Source: a candidate division BRC1 bacterium ADurb.Bin183
GTDB lineage: Bacteria; Sumerlaeota; Sumerlaeia; MWCT01
Direction: 5' to 3'
Length of the DNA stretch: 64,000 nt
Assembly: GCA_002070185.1 (NCBI GenBank)
Contig: MWCT01000006.1
Location: 67,001 to 131,000, forward strand
The translations under genes and the position numbers were made by a program. Positions 56,221 through 64,000 of the stretch are shown in pieces. The notes beneath the pieces are model-generated. The model had not been told where the DNA came from. It saw only the letters and a program-made list of their open reading frames with translations, and ran no database searches. Within the stretch, counting starts at the first letter, position 1, and each line of letters begins with the position of its first letter.

Positions 56221-58458
56221 TTATTTTTTCTTCATTATTACAAGAACCTTGCCCACTAACGTGTTGCCTTCGGCATCCGTCACCTGAAGCGTGATTGCGG
56301 CTTCTTCCTTGTCAAGGTCCTTAATCAAAAACGAGAAATTCTCCTTTTCCGCATCAAATATTTCATCTTCCGGAAAGAGAACATACCAATCGCCGGCATT
56401 GATGGAATATTGAGCCGAGGCGATTATGGATGACTTATCCTCAACCCCAGCCTTGACCATGATAGAGTTTTTATCCACCGCTTTATAAGAAATCTCCTCC
56501 GTCCATTTTGGCGGCGTATTGTCCACAACAAAAACCTCGCTTATCAACTCGGATTCCATAGCGGATGACTTGGGATTGGATGGCAGATCGCTGGCGATCA
56601 CCTTGATGCGGTAACGACCATCCGGCAGGGCGGCGGTGGACAAATCGAAATTTGATTTATCCAGCTTATCTTCAATCTTTTTCCAGACAGTCTCATCTTC
56701 GCCCTTGAATTGAAGCTCAAAACGCATCTGATCTCCTTCCGGGTCATTAACCTTCCATGAAATCTTGACCTTCTGCGGATTGGAATTCGCCTTGGCATCC
56801 GTGCTGGCGCCGCTTTCAGAAGGAGCTCCGCCCGGCTTTTGATCCGGTTTCGAACCCTCGGGTTTATCCTTGTTCATCATCATCATTATCATCTGGCGCG
56901 GTGAAGGCTGAGCTTTGCCTTCCTTTGCCACCTCAATCTGCTCGATGATAGGGGCGCGGTTTGGAGGAATGTAATAAGCCGTCACCTCCTGAAGAACCGG
57001 GTATATCGCCTCATTGCGTCCTGTGAGCAGCAGCTTATATTGAAGGAATCTTGCAACCGGTGAAAGGATGTTGCCTTGTTTATTCTTGAACATTTCCTCT
57101 TTCGACCAATCCGACCATGATTTATCCGGTTCATTGGTGTTGCCGGAGCGGGTGGCATATTTGATGGAAGTTCCCGACGGGATATCGGCATCAATCCGAA
57201 TAAGACCCCACTTGACCGCTGAGCCGGCGTCTTGGGCGGAAGAAATATATTCTCCTTTGGAGCGATCCTTCCAGTTCAAAGAATAAATAACCGCCGTCTC
57301 GCCCGTCCCATAATAAAAACCGCCCTCCGCCGATGCCATGGAGAGAATGTATTTTTCGTCGGCTGAAAGCAATGCCGAAAACTTATTCAAGTCATCAACA
57401 CGGTATAATTTCCCTTTTTCGCCTGCGCCTGCCAAAAGCGTTTTCATCGTAGAATCATAAGCAAGGCAATGAATGGGCGCCTCTGGCGCATCGAGCATGG
57501 GCCAGACATAACCTGAAATATCCATTTTGATAATGGTGGATTTTTTCCCGGAAATCATCGGCATCCCCAGTTTCAACTGCGGAGCCGGCTCCGATTCCCC
57601 AGAATCGCCGGAATCTTCATCCCCGGAAGGGCTTTCCTTTTTTATCATTTCCATCAACTGCGCGGGCAGGGTTGGCTGGCTAGGGCCGCCCGCTCCGCCT
57701 TTGCCGGTATTCAAAGCGGCATAGATGAAACCATCTGCTCCCTCCGCAAGGGCGCGCACCTCGTCCGCCCCGGAGTCATAAAGCACAAAAGCCTTGTCCT
57801 TGTCATGAACGCGGTATATCCGCCCCTTATCCTGCGTCGCAAGGAAAAGCCCCGAATCTTTGGGCTGGCTCAGAAACATGATATCCATGATATGCTTTTC
57901 GGGCGTCTCAAAATAAATATCGCCGGTGCCCTTTGGTCCAATTCTGAAAACCTTTCCCTCCGAACCTGTGGCGGCAAAAAGATGCCCTTCGGCATTGAAC
58001 AGCAAGTCCCAGATGTATTCCTGCTTCGTCTCAAAAAAAACCTCCGGTTTGTCCTTCTGGGCAATCTTGTAAATCTTTCCGCCGGGAGATGCGCCCGCAT
58101 AAAGAACGCCTTTGGAATCCAACGCAAGGGCAAAAGCTGCCACCTCCTCAAGGTCGCAATAGACCTGAGCCTTTTTGCCTTTTTCGCAAATGAAGATTTT
58201 TCCCTCGTTGCCTGTTGAGAAAAAGAGCGCGCCATCCGGGCGCGTTATTATTCGCCAGATAAGCCCCTCTTCCGCCTCGGCGACCTTTTCAGCCGCCGGC
58301 GCCGGGAATAACTTCCCTTCGTTGGAAAGGGATGTGCTTTTTAACTCGCCCTTCAAAAAGTCATTGAACGATTTCTCGCGGAACACCTTTGTTGTTGCCG
58401 CCCTCGCGCCAAACGTCCCAAGCATGACCATAATCGCAAAGAGTGTTAATCGCTTCAA
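56221..58458 (-). CDS. exported beta-propeller protein with C-terminal Ig-like domain
   Basis: I use TTG 58458, since AGGAGG sits 5 nt upstream and a signal peptide follows directly (KRLTLFAIMVMLGTFGARA). The 745-aa protein then has propeller-like strands at about 65-430 (GALFFSTGNEGKIFICEKG, GVLYAGASPGGKIYKI, GHLFAATGSEGKVFRIGPKG), with an acidic insert near 260-290, followed by a beta region and, about 590-745, two Ig/FN3-like modules (ISWKVNDPEGDQMRFELQF, YRIKVIASDLPSNP). It resembles sensor-like or polysaccharide-binding envelope proteins. No catalytic motif seen. It lies 42 nt downstream of the S55 peptidase gene. Confidence 0.8.
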   Translation of the reverse strand: MKRLTLFAIMVMLGTFGARAATTKVFREKSFNDFLKGELKSTSLSNEGKLFPAPAAEKVAEAEEGLIWRIITRPDGALFFSTGNEGKIFICEKGKKAQVYCDLEEVAAFALALDSKGVLYAGASPGGKIYKIAQKDKPEVFFETKQEYIWDLLFNAEGHLFAATGSEGKVFRIGPKGTGDIYFETPEKHIMDIMFLSQPKDSGLFLATQDKGRIYRVHDKDKAFVLYDSGADEVRALAEGADGFIYAALNTGKGGAGGPSQPTLPAQLMEMIKKESPSGDEDSGDSGESEPAPQLKLGMPMISGKKSTIIKMDISGYVWPMLDAPEAPIHCLAYDSTMKTLLAGAGEKGKLYRVDDLNKFSALLSADEKYILSMASAEGGFYYGTGETAVIYSLNWKDRSKGEYISSAQDAGSAVKWGLIRIDADIPSGTSIKYATRSGNTNEPDKSWSDWSKEEMFKNKQGNILSPVARFLQYKLLLTGRNEAIYPVLQEVTAYYIPPNRAPIIEQIEVAKEGKAQPSPRQMIMMMMNKDKPEGSKPDQKPGGAPSESGASTDAKANSNPQKVKISWKVNDPEGDQMRFELQFKGEDETVWKKIEDKLDKSNFDLSTAALPDGRYRIKVIASDLPSNPKSSAMESELISEVFVVDNTPPKWTEEISYKAVDKNSIMVKAGVEDKSSIIASAQYSINAGDWYVLFPEDEIFDAEKENFSFLIKDLDKEEAAITLQVTDAEGNTLVGKVLVIMKKK

Positions 58459-58500
58459 CTTTTGCCTCCTGTTATCAAACGCATTTATTTTGAAATCCAA

Positions 58501-60375
58501 TTATCGCCTTCCCAGATGATCCACCTTCACCCGCAGAGCGGCTCTGCCGTTTATCTGAAATTCTGTCTCCAGCTTCTTCTCTCGTATAAAAGAAAAATTG
58601 ATAGGAGTGGCTTGATTCGCAACGGCTGCGCTTTGTGTAATCGCCAGAATATTTTGCGGCATACCCGGCATCTCCGCCTCCATCAATTTCAAACCCATCT
58701 CCCTCTCCGTCAACAAGGCATAAAGATTATTCTGCGGAAAACCGATATTGAGAATCTTGATCAGTCCTTCAAATGTGAACACATTGCCAATGCCGGGGGA
58801 GCGGGCTATCTCCAGCCTTGTGCGCCCGCGTGAATCCACAATCTCAAGATTATACGTGCCGTCCCGAATATTTTCCGGCAGCTCTATCTCAACCGTGCGC
58901 GAAAAATGTGGCTGGCGATATGTCGAAAAGAAAACCTTTGCCTGAACCTTCTCACCCGGTTTGTAAACATCCTTGTTCAAACGCGCCGATTCAATCTGCA
59001 CAACCCTAAATTGATCGCTGATTTCAGCGTCAAATTGTATGCGAGTCACATCAACCTTCTTAAACTGATTGTTCAAAAGAGTTCTCAGATCCAACACAGC
59101 CGGCATCGAAATATCATAGGCAAGAAACATGTCTGTGGAAACAAAATCCCAACGTTCAATTTTGGAGCCGTCCGCAAGATTGATAACATAATGGATTTTT
59201 GCTGTGGATGCGCCGACCTGTTTATCATTATCCATTATAGAACTGTAAAGCGCCATGTCCAGAATCATCGGACTAATCAGCCGGTTTTCCCACGCCTTGT
59301 AATGAAACTTTTTGGTAGAATGAGCCATTTTCAAATTTACATCAATATCAAAACTCGGGGCGTTCATGCCAAATATGCCGCCGATGCCGGGCGTGCGATC
59401 CTGCCGAATGCAGCCAACCTCCTTCACCATCGCGCCCATTTTAAAAGAGCGGGCGTAACCCGATACGATAGTAAAGATGCTCCCGCTTCCCATCGGCACG
59501 TCTGCATTGCCAAATTCCACGAACGGATGCCCGAACGCAACCAGCTTGTCCCCCTTGCGGTAAGTAACCGTGCCAATTGCAGCCATATTCATCGAACCGC
59601 TCATAAACGACAGCGCCAGCGGCGAACCATTCTCAACAGGCGCATCCTTGATTGGCGCGCCCCCGGCTGGCGCCCCGCCCCCCATCACAGCAATAAAATT
59701 TGTGTCCCGCAAATGATGATTCAGGCGATTCAACGCCGACGGCGAACAGCCAGAAATAACCAGAGGCGTATTCAGCGGCTCCATCGTAATTGATTCCGGA
59801 ATCTGATTATTAATATCCTTTAATCCCGGCACAGACCCCGTTTGAATCTTGATGGATTGCGATTTCACAGGAAGAAGACGCAGATTATCATCCGATGATT
59901 TAGATTCCCCTTTTTGGGGAAAATCGCCGATGGGCGGAATCTCGTCAGGATGCTCTTTGTCATTAGTCATCTCATAAACTTCCAGCATCTTTTCAATCGG
60001 CGTTATGCCCGCAATCGGTTCCATGGAAAATGACCAACCGTAAGAAACCGCGCCAATCATCCTTCCATCAATAAAGACCGGACTGCCGCTCATGCCCGCT
60101 ATTACGCCCGATTTCAAATAAGGACTGGAAAGTCTTGCCAGAATCAAATCCATTTCCGCAAAGGCATTGTGCATCACACCCAGAATCTCCACGTCAAACC
60201 GCTCGACATCCGTTCCTTTGAAAACGGATAACCCATAACCTTTCATTCCCGGTTTGATTTCGCTTATCGGCATTATTTCCTTTGCCGACGCCGCAGAGAC
60301 ATCTTTGGCGGCGTTCGCGCCAGATAGAATAAGCGCCAAAAAAACGAACATCAGGGGGATAAAGCGTATTTTCAA
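58501..60375 (-). CDS. SpoIVB-type (S55) peptidase-domain envelope protein
   Basis: The 624-aa protein has an N-terminal signal or TM (RFIPLMFVFLALILSGANA) and an S55 domain (about 35-130) with SEIKPGMKGYGLSVFKGT, VIAGMSGSPVFIDGRMIGA (candidate catalytic Ser in GMSGSP) and PIAGITPIEKMLE. A second conserved region (VAFGHPFVEFGNADVPMGSG near 300) and a C-terminal beta-rich part follow. S55 peptidases self-cleave and signal in Bacillus sporulation; homologues in non-spore-formers are unassigned. TTG 60375 with GGGAG 8 nt upstream is the likely start. It heads the minus-strand run to 54631. Confidence 0.85.
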   Translation of the reverse strand: MKIRFIPLMFVFLALILSGANAAKDVSAASAKEIMPISEIKPGMKGYGLSVFKGTDVERFDVEILGVMHNAFAEMDLILARLSSPYLKSGVIAGMSGSPVFIDGRMIGAVSYGWSFSMEPIAGITPIEKMLEVYEMTNDKEHPDEIPPIGDFPQKGESKSSDDNLRLLPVKSQSIKIQTGSVPGLKDINNQIPESITMEPLNTPLVISGCSPSALNRLNHHLRDTNFIAVMGGGAPAGGAPIKDAPVENGSPLALSFMSGSMNMAAIGTVTYRKGDKLVAFGHPFVEFGNADVPMGSGSIFTIVSGYARSFKMGAMVKEVGCIRQDRTPGIGGIFGMNAPSFDIDVNLKMAHSTKKFHYKAWENRLISPMILDMALYSSIMDNDKQVGASTAKIHYVINLADGSKIERWDFVSTDMFLAYDISMPAVLDLRTLLNNQFKKVDVTRIQFDAEISDQFRVVQIESARLNKDVYKPGEKVQAKVFFSTYRQPHFSRTVEIELPENIRDGTYNLEIVDSRGRTRLEIARSPGIGNVFTFEGLIKILNIGFPQNNLYALLTEREMGLKLMEAEMPGMPQNILAITQSAAVANQATPINFSFIREKKLETEFQINGRAALRVKVDHLGRR

Positions 60376-60516
60376 TGTTCTCTCCCGAATTTTAAAATAG
60401 GTTGAATTCAAAAACATACGTTGATTTTTCAAGTTGTTGGGTTCATGTCAAGGATGATGTGATTTTGAGAATGGTTTTAATCTCAAAAAAATGATTTTTT
60501 TTGGATTATTTGAACC

Positions 60517-61644
60517 GTGAAAGTATGCCTTGATCTGCGATGTATCCGCCCCGGAATGACAGGTGTCGGCGTTTCCGCCCTGCACATGGCAAGGGCGCTT
60601 TTGCAATATGGGCGCAGACATGAATTTATCGGGATTTTCCTTGCCGGTTGCGCGCCGGAAGATTTGAAAGAATCCGGCATGAAAATTATCGAGACAAACG
60701 CGGATTACCAACGCCACCCTGCCGGCGAGTTTTGGCTTAATTTAACCTTGCCGCGCATCTTAAAAAAAGAATCTGTGGATATATGCCACGGCGCCGCTTT
60801 TCTTATCCCATGGCGCAAAACAAGCTTTAAGAAAATCGTTTCCATCCACGACATGATCGCCTTCCGATTCCCGCACACATATTCCAAAACATTTGGCAAT
60901 TATATAAAATGCGCCACCCGCCTTTCCGCCCGATTCTCAAACCGGATTATCGTCCCCTCCGAAAACACAAAAACCGACCTTGTTAAAATATGTCAAATCC
61001 CGCCGGATAAAGTGGACGTCGTGCCCCATTTCGCCGACCCATTTTTTCAACCCATACCACACACCGAACGCGAATCCCATCGCGCCCTGCTCAATCTGCC
61101 CCCAAAATATATTCTGAATGTCGGCGCCCTTGAACCCCGCAAAAATCAAACAGTCCTTATCAAGGCTTTTGAAATGATGCGCAGCGAAACCAATCTAACT
61201 CATCACCTCCTTCTTGTTGGAGGAAAAGGATATCGCGGCGATGAAATCCTTGATGCAATCTCCCGCTCTCCTCACGCCGCATCCATAAGGCATTTCACAC
61301 GGGTGGATATCCTGCATCTTTATACTATCTGCGCCCTTGCCGACCTTTTTGTTTTTCCATCCCATTACGAAGGTTTTGGTCTGCCGGCTCTGGAGGCTAT
61401 GGCTTGCGGAACACCTGTTATAGCCGCCAAAGCGGCGTCCCTCCCGGAAATCGTAGCAGATGCAGGCGTTCTTGTGCCGCCCCATTCGCCGCGCCAGCTT
61501 GCCGATGAAATGATTAACGCATTGTCAAATCAAGAAAAACTCGTGAGCCTTTCTGAAAAAGGTTTGGCGCGCGCCAAAGCATTCACGCCAGAGCGAACCG
61601 CAGCCGCCCTCCTTGCCATCTATGAAAAAGCCTGCATCAGGTAA
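60517..61644 (+). CDS. family 4-like glycosyltransferase (GT1/GT4)
   Basis: The 375-aa GT-B protein has an N-terminal domain (RPGMTGVGVSALHMARALLQ, HDMIAFRFPHTYSKT) and a C-terminal Glycos_transf_1 domain with VGALEPRKNQTVLIKAFEMM, LLLVGGKGYRG, FVFPSHYEGFGLPALEAMACGTPVIAA and GVLVPPHSPRQLAD, including the E-x7-E catalytic pattern. It should transfer a hexose from NDP-sugar, likely in surface glycan assembly. Start is GTG 60517. The 141-nt divergent gap with the S55 gene holds nothing clear. Confidence 0.92.
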   Translation: MKVCLDLRCIRPGMTGVGVSALHMARALLQYGRRHEFIGIFLAGCAPEDLKESGMKIIETNADYQRHPAGEFWLNLTLPRILKKESVDICHGAAFLIPWRKTSFKKIVSIHDMIAFRFPHTYSKTFGNYIKCATRLSARFSNRIIVPSENTKTDLVKICQIPPDKVDVVPHFADPFFQPIPHTERESHRALLNLPPKYILNVGALEPRKNQTVLIKAFEMMRSETNLTHHLLLVGGKGYRGDEILDAISRSPHAASIRHFTRVDILHLYTICALADLFVFPSHYEGFGLPALEAMACGTPVIAAKAASLPEIVADAGVLVPPHSPRQLADEMINALSNQEKLVSLSEKGLARAKAFTPERTAAALLAIYEKACIR

Positions 61645-61651
61645 TGTTTAA

Positions 61652-61679
61652 TTGACACTATTCCAATAATTGATATATA
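61652..61679 (+). promoter_or_regulatory. candidate promoter of the PAS histidine kinase
   Basis: TTGACA (61652-61657), 16-nt spacer and TATATA (61674-61679) lie 34 nt before the start codon at 61714. Confidence 0.55.
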
Positions 61680-61713
61680 CATTTACATGATTAATAATTT
61701 AGGAGTCATAATA

Positions 61714-62889
61714 ATGGCAGTTAATACTTCAAACCCTTCTCAAAGCGCGGAAAATCCCGCAACTTATTTTGCCCCGGCAGAGCGCGCAGATCCCGAACAA
61801 ATCCTTGATGCAAGTCGGATGGTTGAAAACAGCCTGCTCTTCAACGCCATTTTGGAATCGGTGGATGGCTACATCATGATTTTGAATCCCCAGAGGCAGG
61901 TTCTTGCCATGAACCGCAAACTCTTGGAAGATATTAATATTCACGATATCAACTGCATTTTAGGCGAGCGCCCCGGCGAAGTCTTGAAATGCATCCACGC
62001 GGCGGAAGGTCCCGGCGGATGCGGAACCGGCAAATTTTGCTCCTCATGCGGCGCGGTCATCTCCATCCTTGCCAGCCAGAAAAAAGGAAAACCCGTCACA
62101 GATGAATGCCTTGCAACCGTGCAGCATGGCGAAACAGTTGAATCTCTTGAATTCAGAGTCCGCTCCACACCAGTCAAATTGGGCGATAGTGAATTTATAG
62201 TACTCGTTTTACATGATATCAGCGGCGACAAACGGCGTCAGGCTTTGGAACGAACTTTCTTCCACGACGTTCTAAACACCGTCGGCGGTTTGATTGGATG
62301 GAGCAACCTCCTGCGCGATTTTGAAGGCACAGACCCCAAACAGGCGGCGGAGCGCATCATCTTGCTTTCAAAACGCCTTCAGCAAGAAATCGAAGAGCAG
62401 CGCCGCCTCAGCCAAGCTGAAATGGGCACGCTCGAAATCGAAACTGCCACAGGCGCCGTTCAGGAAATTTTTAATAATCTTAAGACTATTTTTGAGGCGC
62501 ATCCCGTCGCAAAAAATAAAATGCTCGAAGTCGTCAATGCCGATCCCGCTGAAGAAATTACAACAGATATCTCGCTCCTTACGCGCATCATTACCAACAT
62601 GATAAAAAACGCCTTCGAGGCAATCCAGCCATCGCAAACCGTACGGCTCTGGTTCGCCATGCGCGAAGATGCGCCGACATTTTTTGTCCAAAACCCCGGC
62701 AAGATTCCCGATGAGACCGCCATGCGCATCTTTCAGCGCTCTTTCAGCACAAAGTCAAAAACCGGTCGAGGCATCGGCACTTACAGCATGAAACTATTCG
62801 GCGAGCGTTATCTCAAAGGTCAAGTCGGTTTTGAAACCAGCGAGGAAAACGGAACAATATTCTATATCTCCCTTCCCGCCAAAACCTGA
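61714..62889 (+). CDS. Cys-rich PAS-domain histidine kinase
   Basis: The 391-aa soluble protein has a PAS domain (about 35-165) containing a four-Cys pattern (LKCIHA, GGCGTGKFCSSCGA), then LRSTP-like HDISGDKRRQALERTFFHD with the phospho-acceptor His in FFHDVLNTVGG, and a HATPase domain with MIKNAFEAIQ (N box), NPGKIPDETAMRIF (G1-like) and SFSTKSKTGRGIGTYSMKL (F/G2). The Cys set may bind metal or an Fe-S cluster and sense redox state. No response regulator is adjacent, so the partner is elsewhere. Start ATG 61714 has AGGAG 8 nt upstream; 61687 is less likely. Confidence 0.88.
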   Translation: MAVNTSNPSQSAENPATYFAPAERADPEQILDASRMVENSLLFNAILESVDGYIMILNPQRQVLAMNRKLLEDINIHDINCILGERPGEVLKCIHAAEGPGGCGTGKFCSSCGAVISILASQKKGKPVTDECLATVQHGETVESLEFRVRSTPVKLGDSEFIVLVLHDISGDKRRQALERTFFHDVLNTVGGLIGWSNLLRDFEGTDPKQAAERIILLSKRLQQEIEEQRRLSQAEMGTLEIETATGAVQEIFNNLKTIFEAHPVAKNKMLEVVNADPAEEITTDISLLTRIITNMIKNAFEAIQPSQTVRLWFAMREDAPTFFVQNPGKIPDETAMRIFQRSFSTKSKTGRGIGTYSMKLFGERYLKGQVGFETSEENGTIFYISLPAKT

Positions 62890-62929
62890 TTTTTTTGCCC
62901 CCGAAACAAATTTTTTTGGGAAAAAAACA

Positions 62930-63229
62930 TTGACGATAAACACGTCCGTATCTAAACATTAAACGTTTTTGTCACGCATAGATAAAAATGCAGCATAATT
63001 TTTTTGTTTATCCCTTAGGAGGAATCGCCATGAGCGATCCGGATGGCAGTCATAGATGCCAGAAAAATAGCTGGGAACTGATTCCAAGCGATTTGGATAA
63101 GCCTGAGCCTCAACACACGGAAATCGCGGCTGGATTTGTGAACCATCAACGCTCCATCCGAGCTTGATCCTCCGGTTCGCCTCCCGCCGCCCACCAACCT
63201 AACCGCTGCGGCTCAATCGGAGGTGAACC
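62930..63229 (+). promoter_or_regulatory. structured leader upstream of mgtE
   Basis: This 340-nt gap (62890-63229) contains no long gene. A weak promoter (TTGACG at 62930, TAAACA at 62953) is followed by several hairpins that can be read by eye: ATCGC/GCGAT at 63024-63037, TGGCA/TGCCA near 63044-63061, GGAA/TTCC, and GCGATTT/AAATCGC (63089 and 63120 region). The order and the downstream Mg transporter suggest a cis-regulatory RNA, such as an M-box; the conserved M-box core was not convincingly found. Confidence 0.35.
63030..63167 (+). CDS. possible 45-aa leader peptide
   Basis: A short frame begins with ATG 63030, 6 nt after an excellent TTAGGAGGA site, and ends at TGA 63167, 62 nt before mgtE. 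The product (starting SDPDGSHRCQKNSWELIP) shows no known family, no membrane segment and no signal peptide. It overlaps the hairpin-rich leader. It could be a regulatory leader peptide, or the ribosome-binding motif could be part of an RNA fold. Weak support. Confidence 0.3.
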   Translation: MSDPDGSHRCQKNSWELIPSDLDKPEPQHTEIAAGFVNHQRSIRA

Positions 63230-64000
63230 ATGAAAAATCCGCTTCTTGTGCCGGAACTGCGCGAAATTCTCGCAGCGGGCGATTATGACGACTTCAGAGA
63301 TTTCTGCGAAGACGGACACCCTGCAGTCATTGCTGAACTCATCTCGCCGCTCTCCGCCGAAGACATTTGGAATTTGCTCAAACACCTCAAACCAAACAAT
63401 CGCGCGGAAATTTTTCGCCACATCGAAGAAGACCAGCAACTGGAAATTGTAGCCAAACTACGCCGCGAAGAGATCGCTTGCCTTTTTTCCGAACTCCCTC
63501 CCGATGAACGCGCTGACCTCTTCAAACAGATACCGGAAAAAGTCCGCGAATCATTCCTTCCAGCGCTTGCTCAGGCGGAACGCGAAGATATACGCCGCCT
63601 TGCCGCCTATCAGGAAGGCACCGCCGGCGCAGTTATGACATCCGATTACGCCACACTCTCACCTTATATGACCGCCTCGGAGGCAATTGAACACTTGAGG
63701 AGCGTGGCGCCGGACAAGGAAACCATTTATTACGCCTACGTGCTGGATGATCGCCGAAAACTGATTGGATTCGTATCACTCAAAGACCTTATTATCGCAA
63801 GGCGAGAAGTCAAGGTCGGGGACATTATGCACACCGATACCATCTTTGCCCGCGTCGAAGAAGATCAGGAAGCTGCCGCGCGCAAAATTCAAAAATATGA
63901 CCTCCTTGCCCTGCCCGTTATCAACGGCGACGGCACCCTTGTCGGAATCATCACACAGGACGACGCCCTTGATATCATGGTTCAAGAGCATACAGAAGAT
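63230..64000 (+). CDS. mgtE: magnesium transporter MgtE (5' part)
   Basis: 257 codons lie in the window and the gene runs off the end. They cover the N domain (about 10-125; MgtE superhelical repeats such as LLKHLKPNNRAEIFRHIEED and LFSELPPDERADLFKQI) and the two CBS domains (from about 130: AGAVMTSDYATLSP, GFVSLKDLI, VGDIMHTDTI, GIITQDDALDIMVQEHTED). The TM pore is beyond the window. MgtE imports Mg and is gated by the N and CBS domains. ATG 63230 has CGGAGG 7 nt upstream. A structured leader precedes it. Confidence 0.95.
   Translation, partial: MKNPLLVPELREILAAGDYDDFRDFCEDGHPAVIAELISPLSAEDIWNLLKHLKPNNRAEIFRHIEEDQQLEIVAKLRREEIACLFSELPPDERADLFKQIPEKVRESFLPALAQAEREDIRRLAAYQEGTAGAVMTSDYATLSPYMTASEAIEHLRSVAPDKETIYYAYVLDDRRKLIGFVSLKDLIIARREVKVGDIMHTDTIFARVEEDQEAAARKIQKYDLLALPVINGDGTLVGIITQDDALDIMVQEHTED

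Overview
The window looks like a chromosomal segment of a Gram-negative bacterium from a poorly sampled lineage. Evidence for this: a heptose kinase/adenylyltransferase for LPS core (hldE), an O-antigen-ligase-like membrane protein, lipoproteins with a lipobox, secreted proteins with Pro-Thr linkers, lamin-tail, PKD and dockerin-like modules, and an unusual number of TPR, FHA and beta-propeller proteins. I cannot name the phylum from sequence alone. Gene density is high, most genes are preceded by clear Shine-Dalgarno sites, and TTG starts are frequent. No rRNA, CRISPR array, insertion sequence or phage was seen; there is one tRNA.

Layout. 1-2643: the 3' end of a dockerin-bearing gene, then apt, a 5-formyltetrahydrofolate cyclo-ligase and ackA. 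2750-5780: a decayed accessory patch with hicB plus a truncated hicA, an intact protein combining an EVE/PUA-like N-terminus with a restriction-type nuclease, antitoxin/relE remnants, a DUF104-type antitoxin with a frameshifted PIN toxin, and an internally deleted HMGL-like aldolase. 5929-13468: FHA-GAF-sigma54 activator, an unknown gene, a rhomboid-TPR fusion, tRNA-Gly(CCC), an rmuC broken by one in-frame TAG, and a thymidylate-synthase-family gene. 13621-19323: tandem paralogous secreted metallophosphatases, one with a long modular tail. 19367-25723: aldo/keto reductase, GH3 glycosidase, PTS IIA, O-antigen-ligase-like TPR protein, CHAD protein. 25918-35592: thiL, rluD, a SUMF1-family protein, a degenerate J-domain/TPR membrane protein, a propeller protein, a DUF512-type radical SAM protein and ilvE. 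35753-43608: MBL/beta-CASP RNase, tandem-FHA protein, metallophosphoesterase, ligA, and an Rrf2-hcp pair for nitrosative/oxidative stress.

43829-47368 is an AT-rich, probably acquired operon of vWA protein, PP2C phosphatase and protein kinase (YegL-YegK-YegI, the TerY-P triad). 47374-49953 (minus) holds DUF5989, a B12-binding radical SAM enzyme and a GT2. 50187-54597 holds a DegT-family protein lacking the PLP lysine, ribD, udk and hldE. 54631-60375 (minus) is an envelope cluster: LPP20-like proteins, a propeller/Ig-like exported protein and a SpoIVB (S55)-type peptidase. The window ends with a GT1, a PAS histidine kinase and a 5' partial mgtE with a long, hairpin-rich leader.

The clearest systems are the TerY-P phospho-signalling triad and the EVE-nuclease candidate defence gene among toxin-antitoxin wrecks. 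Neither is wholly new as a family. The most unusual individual signals are the Lys-to-Ser change in the DegT protein, the single amber codon in rmuC, the partly homogenised phosphatase duplication and the mgtE leader.
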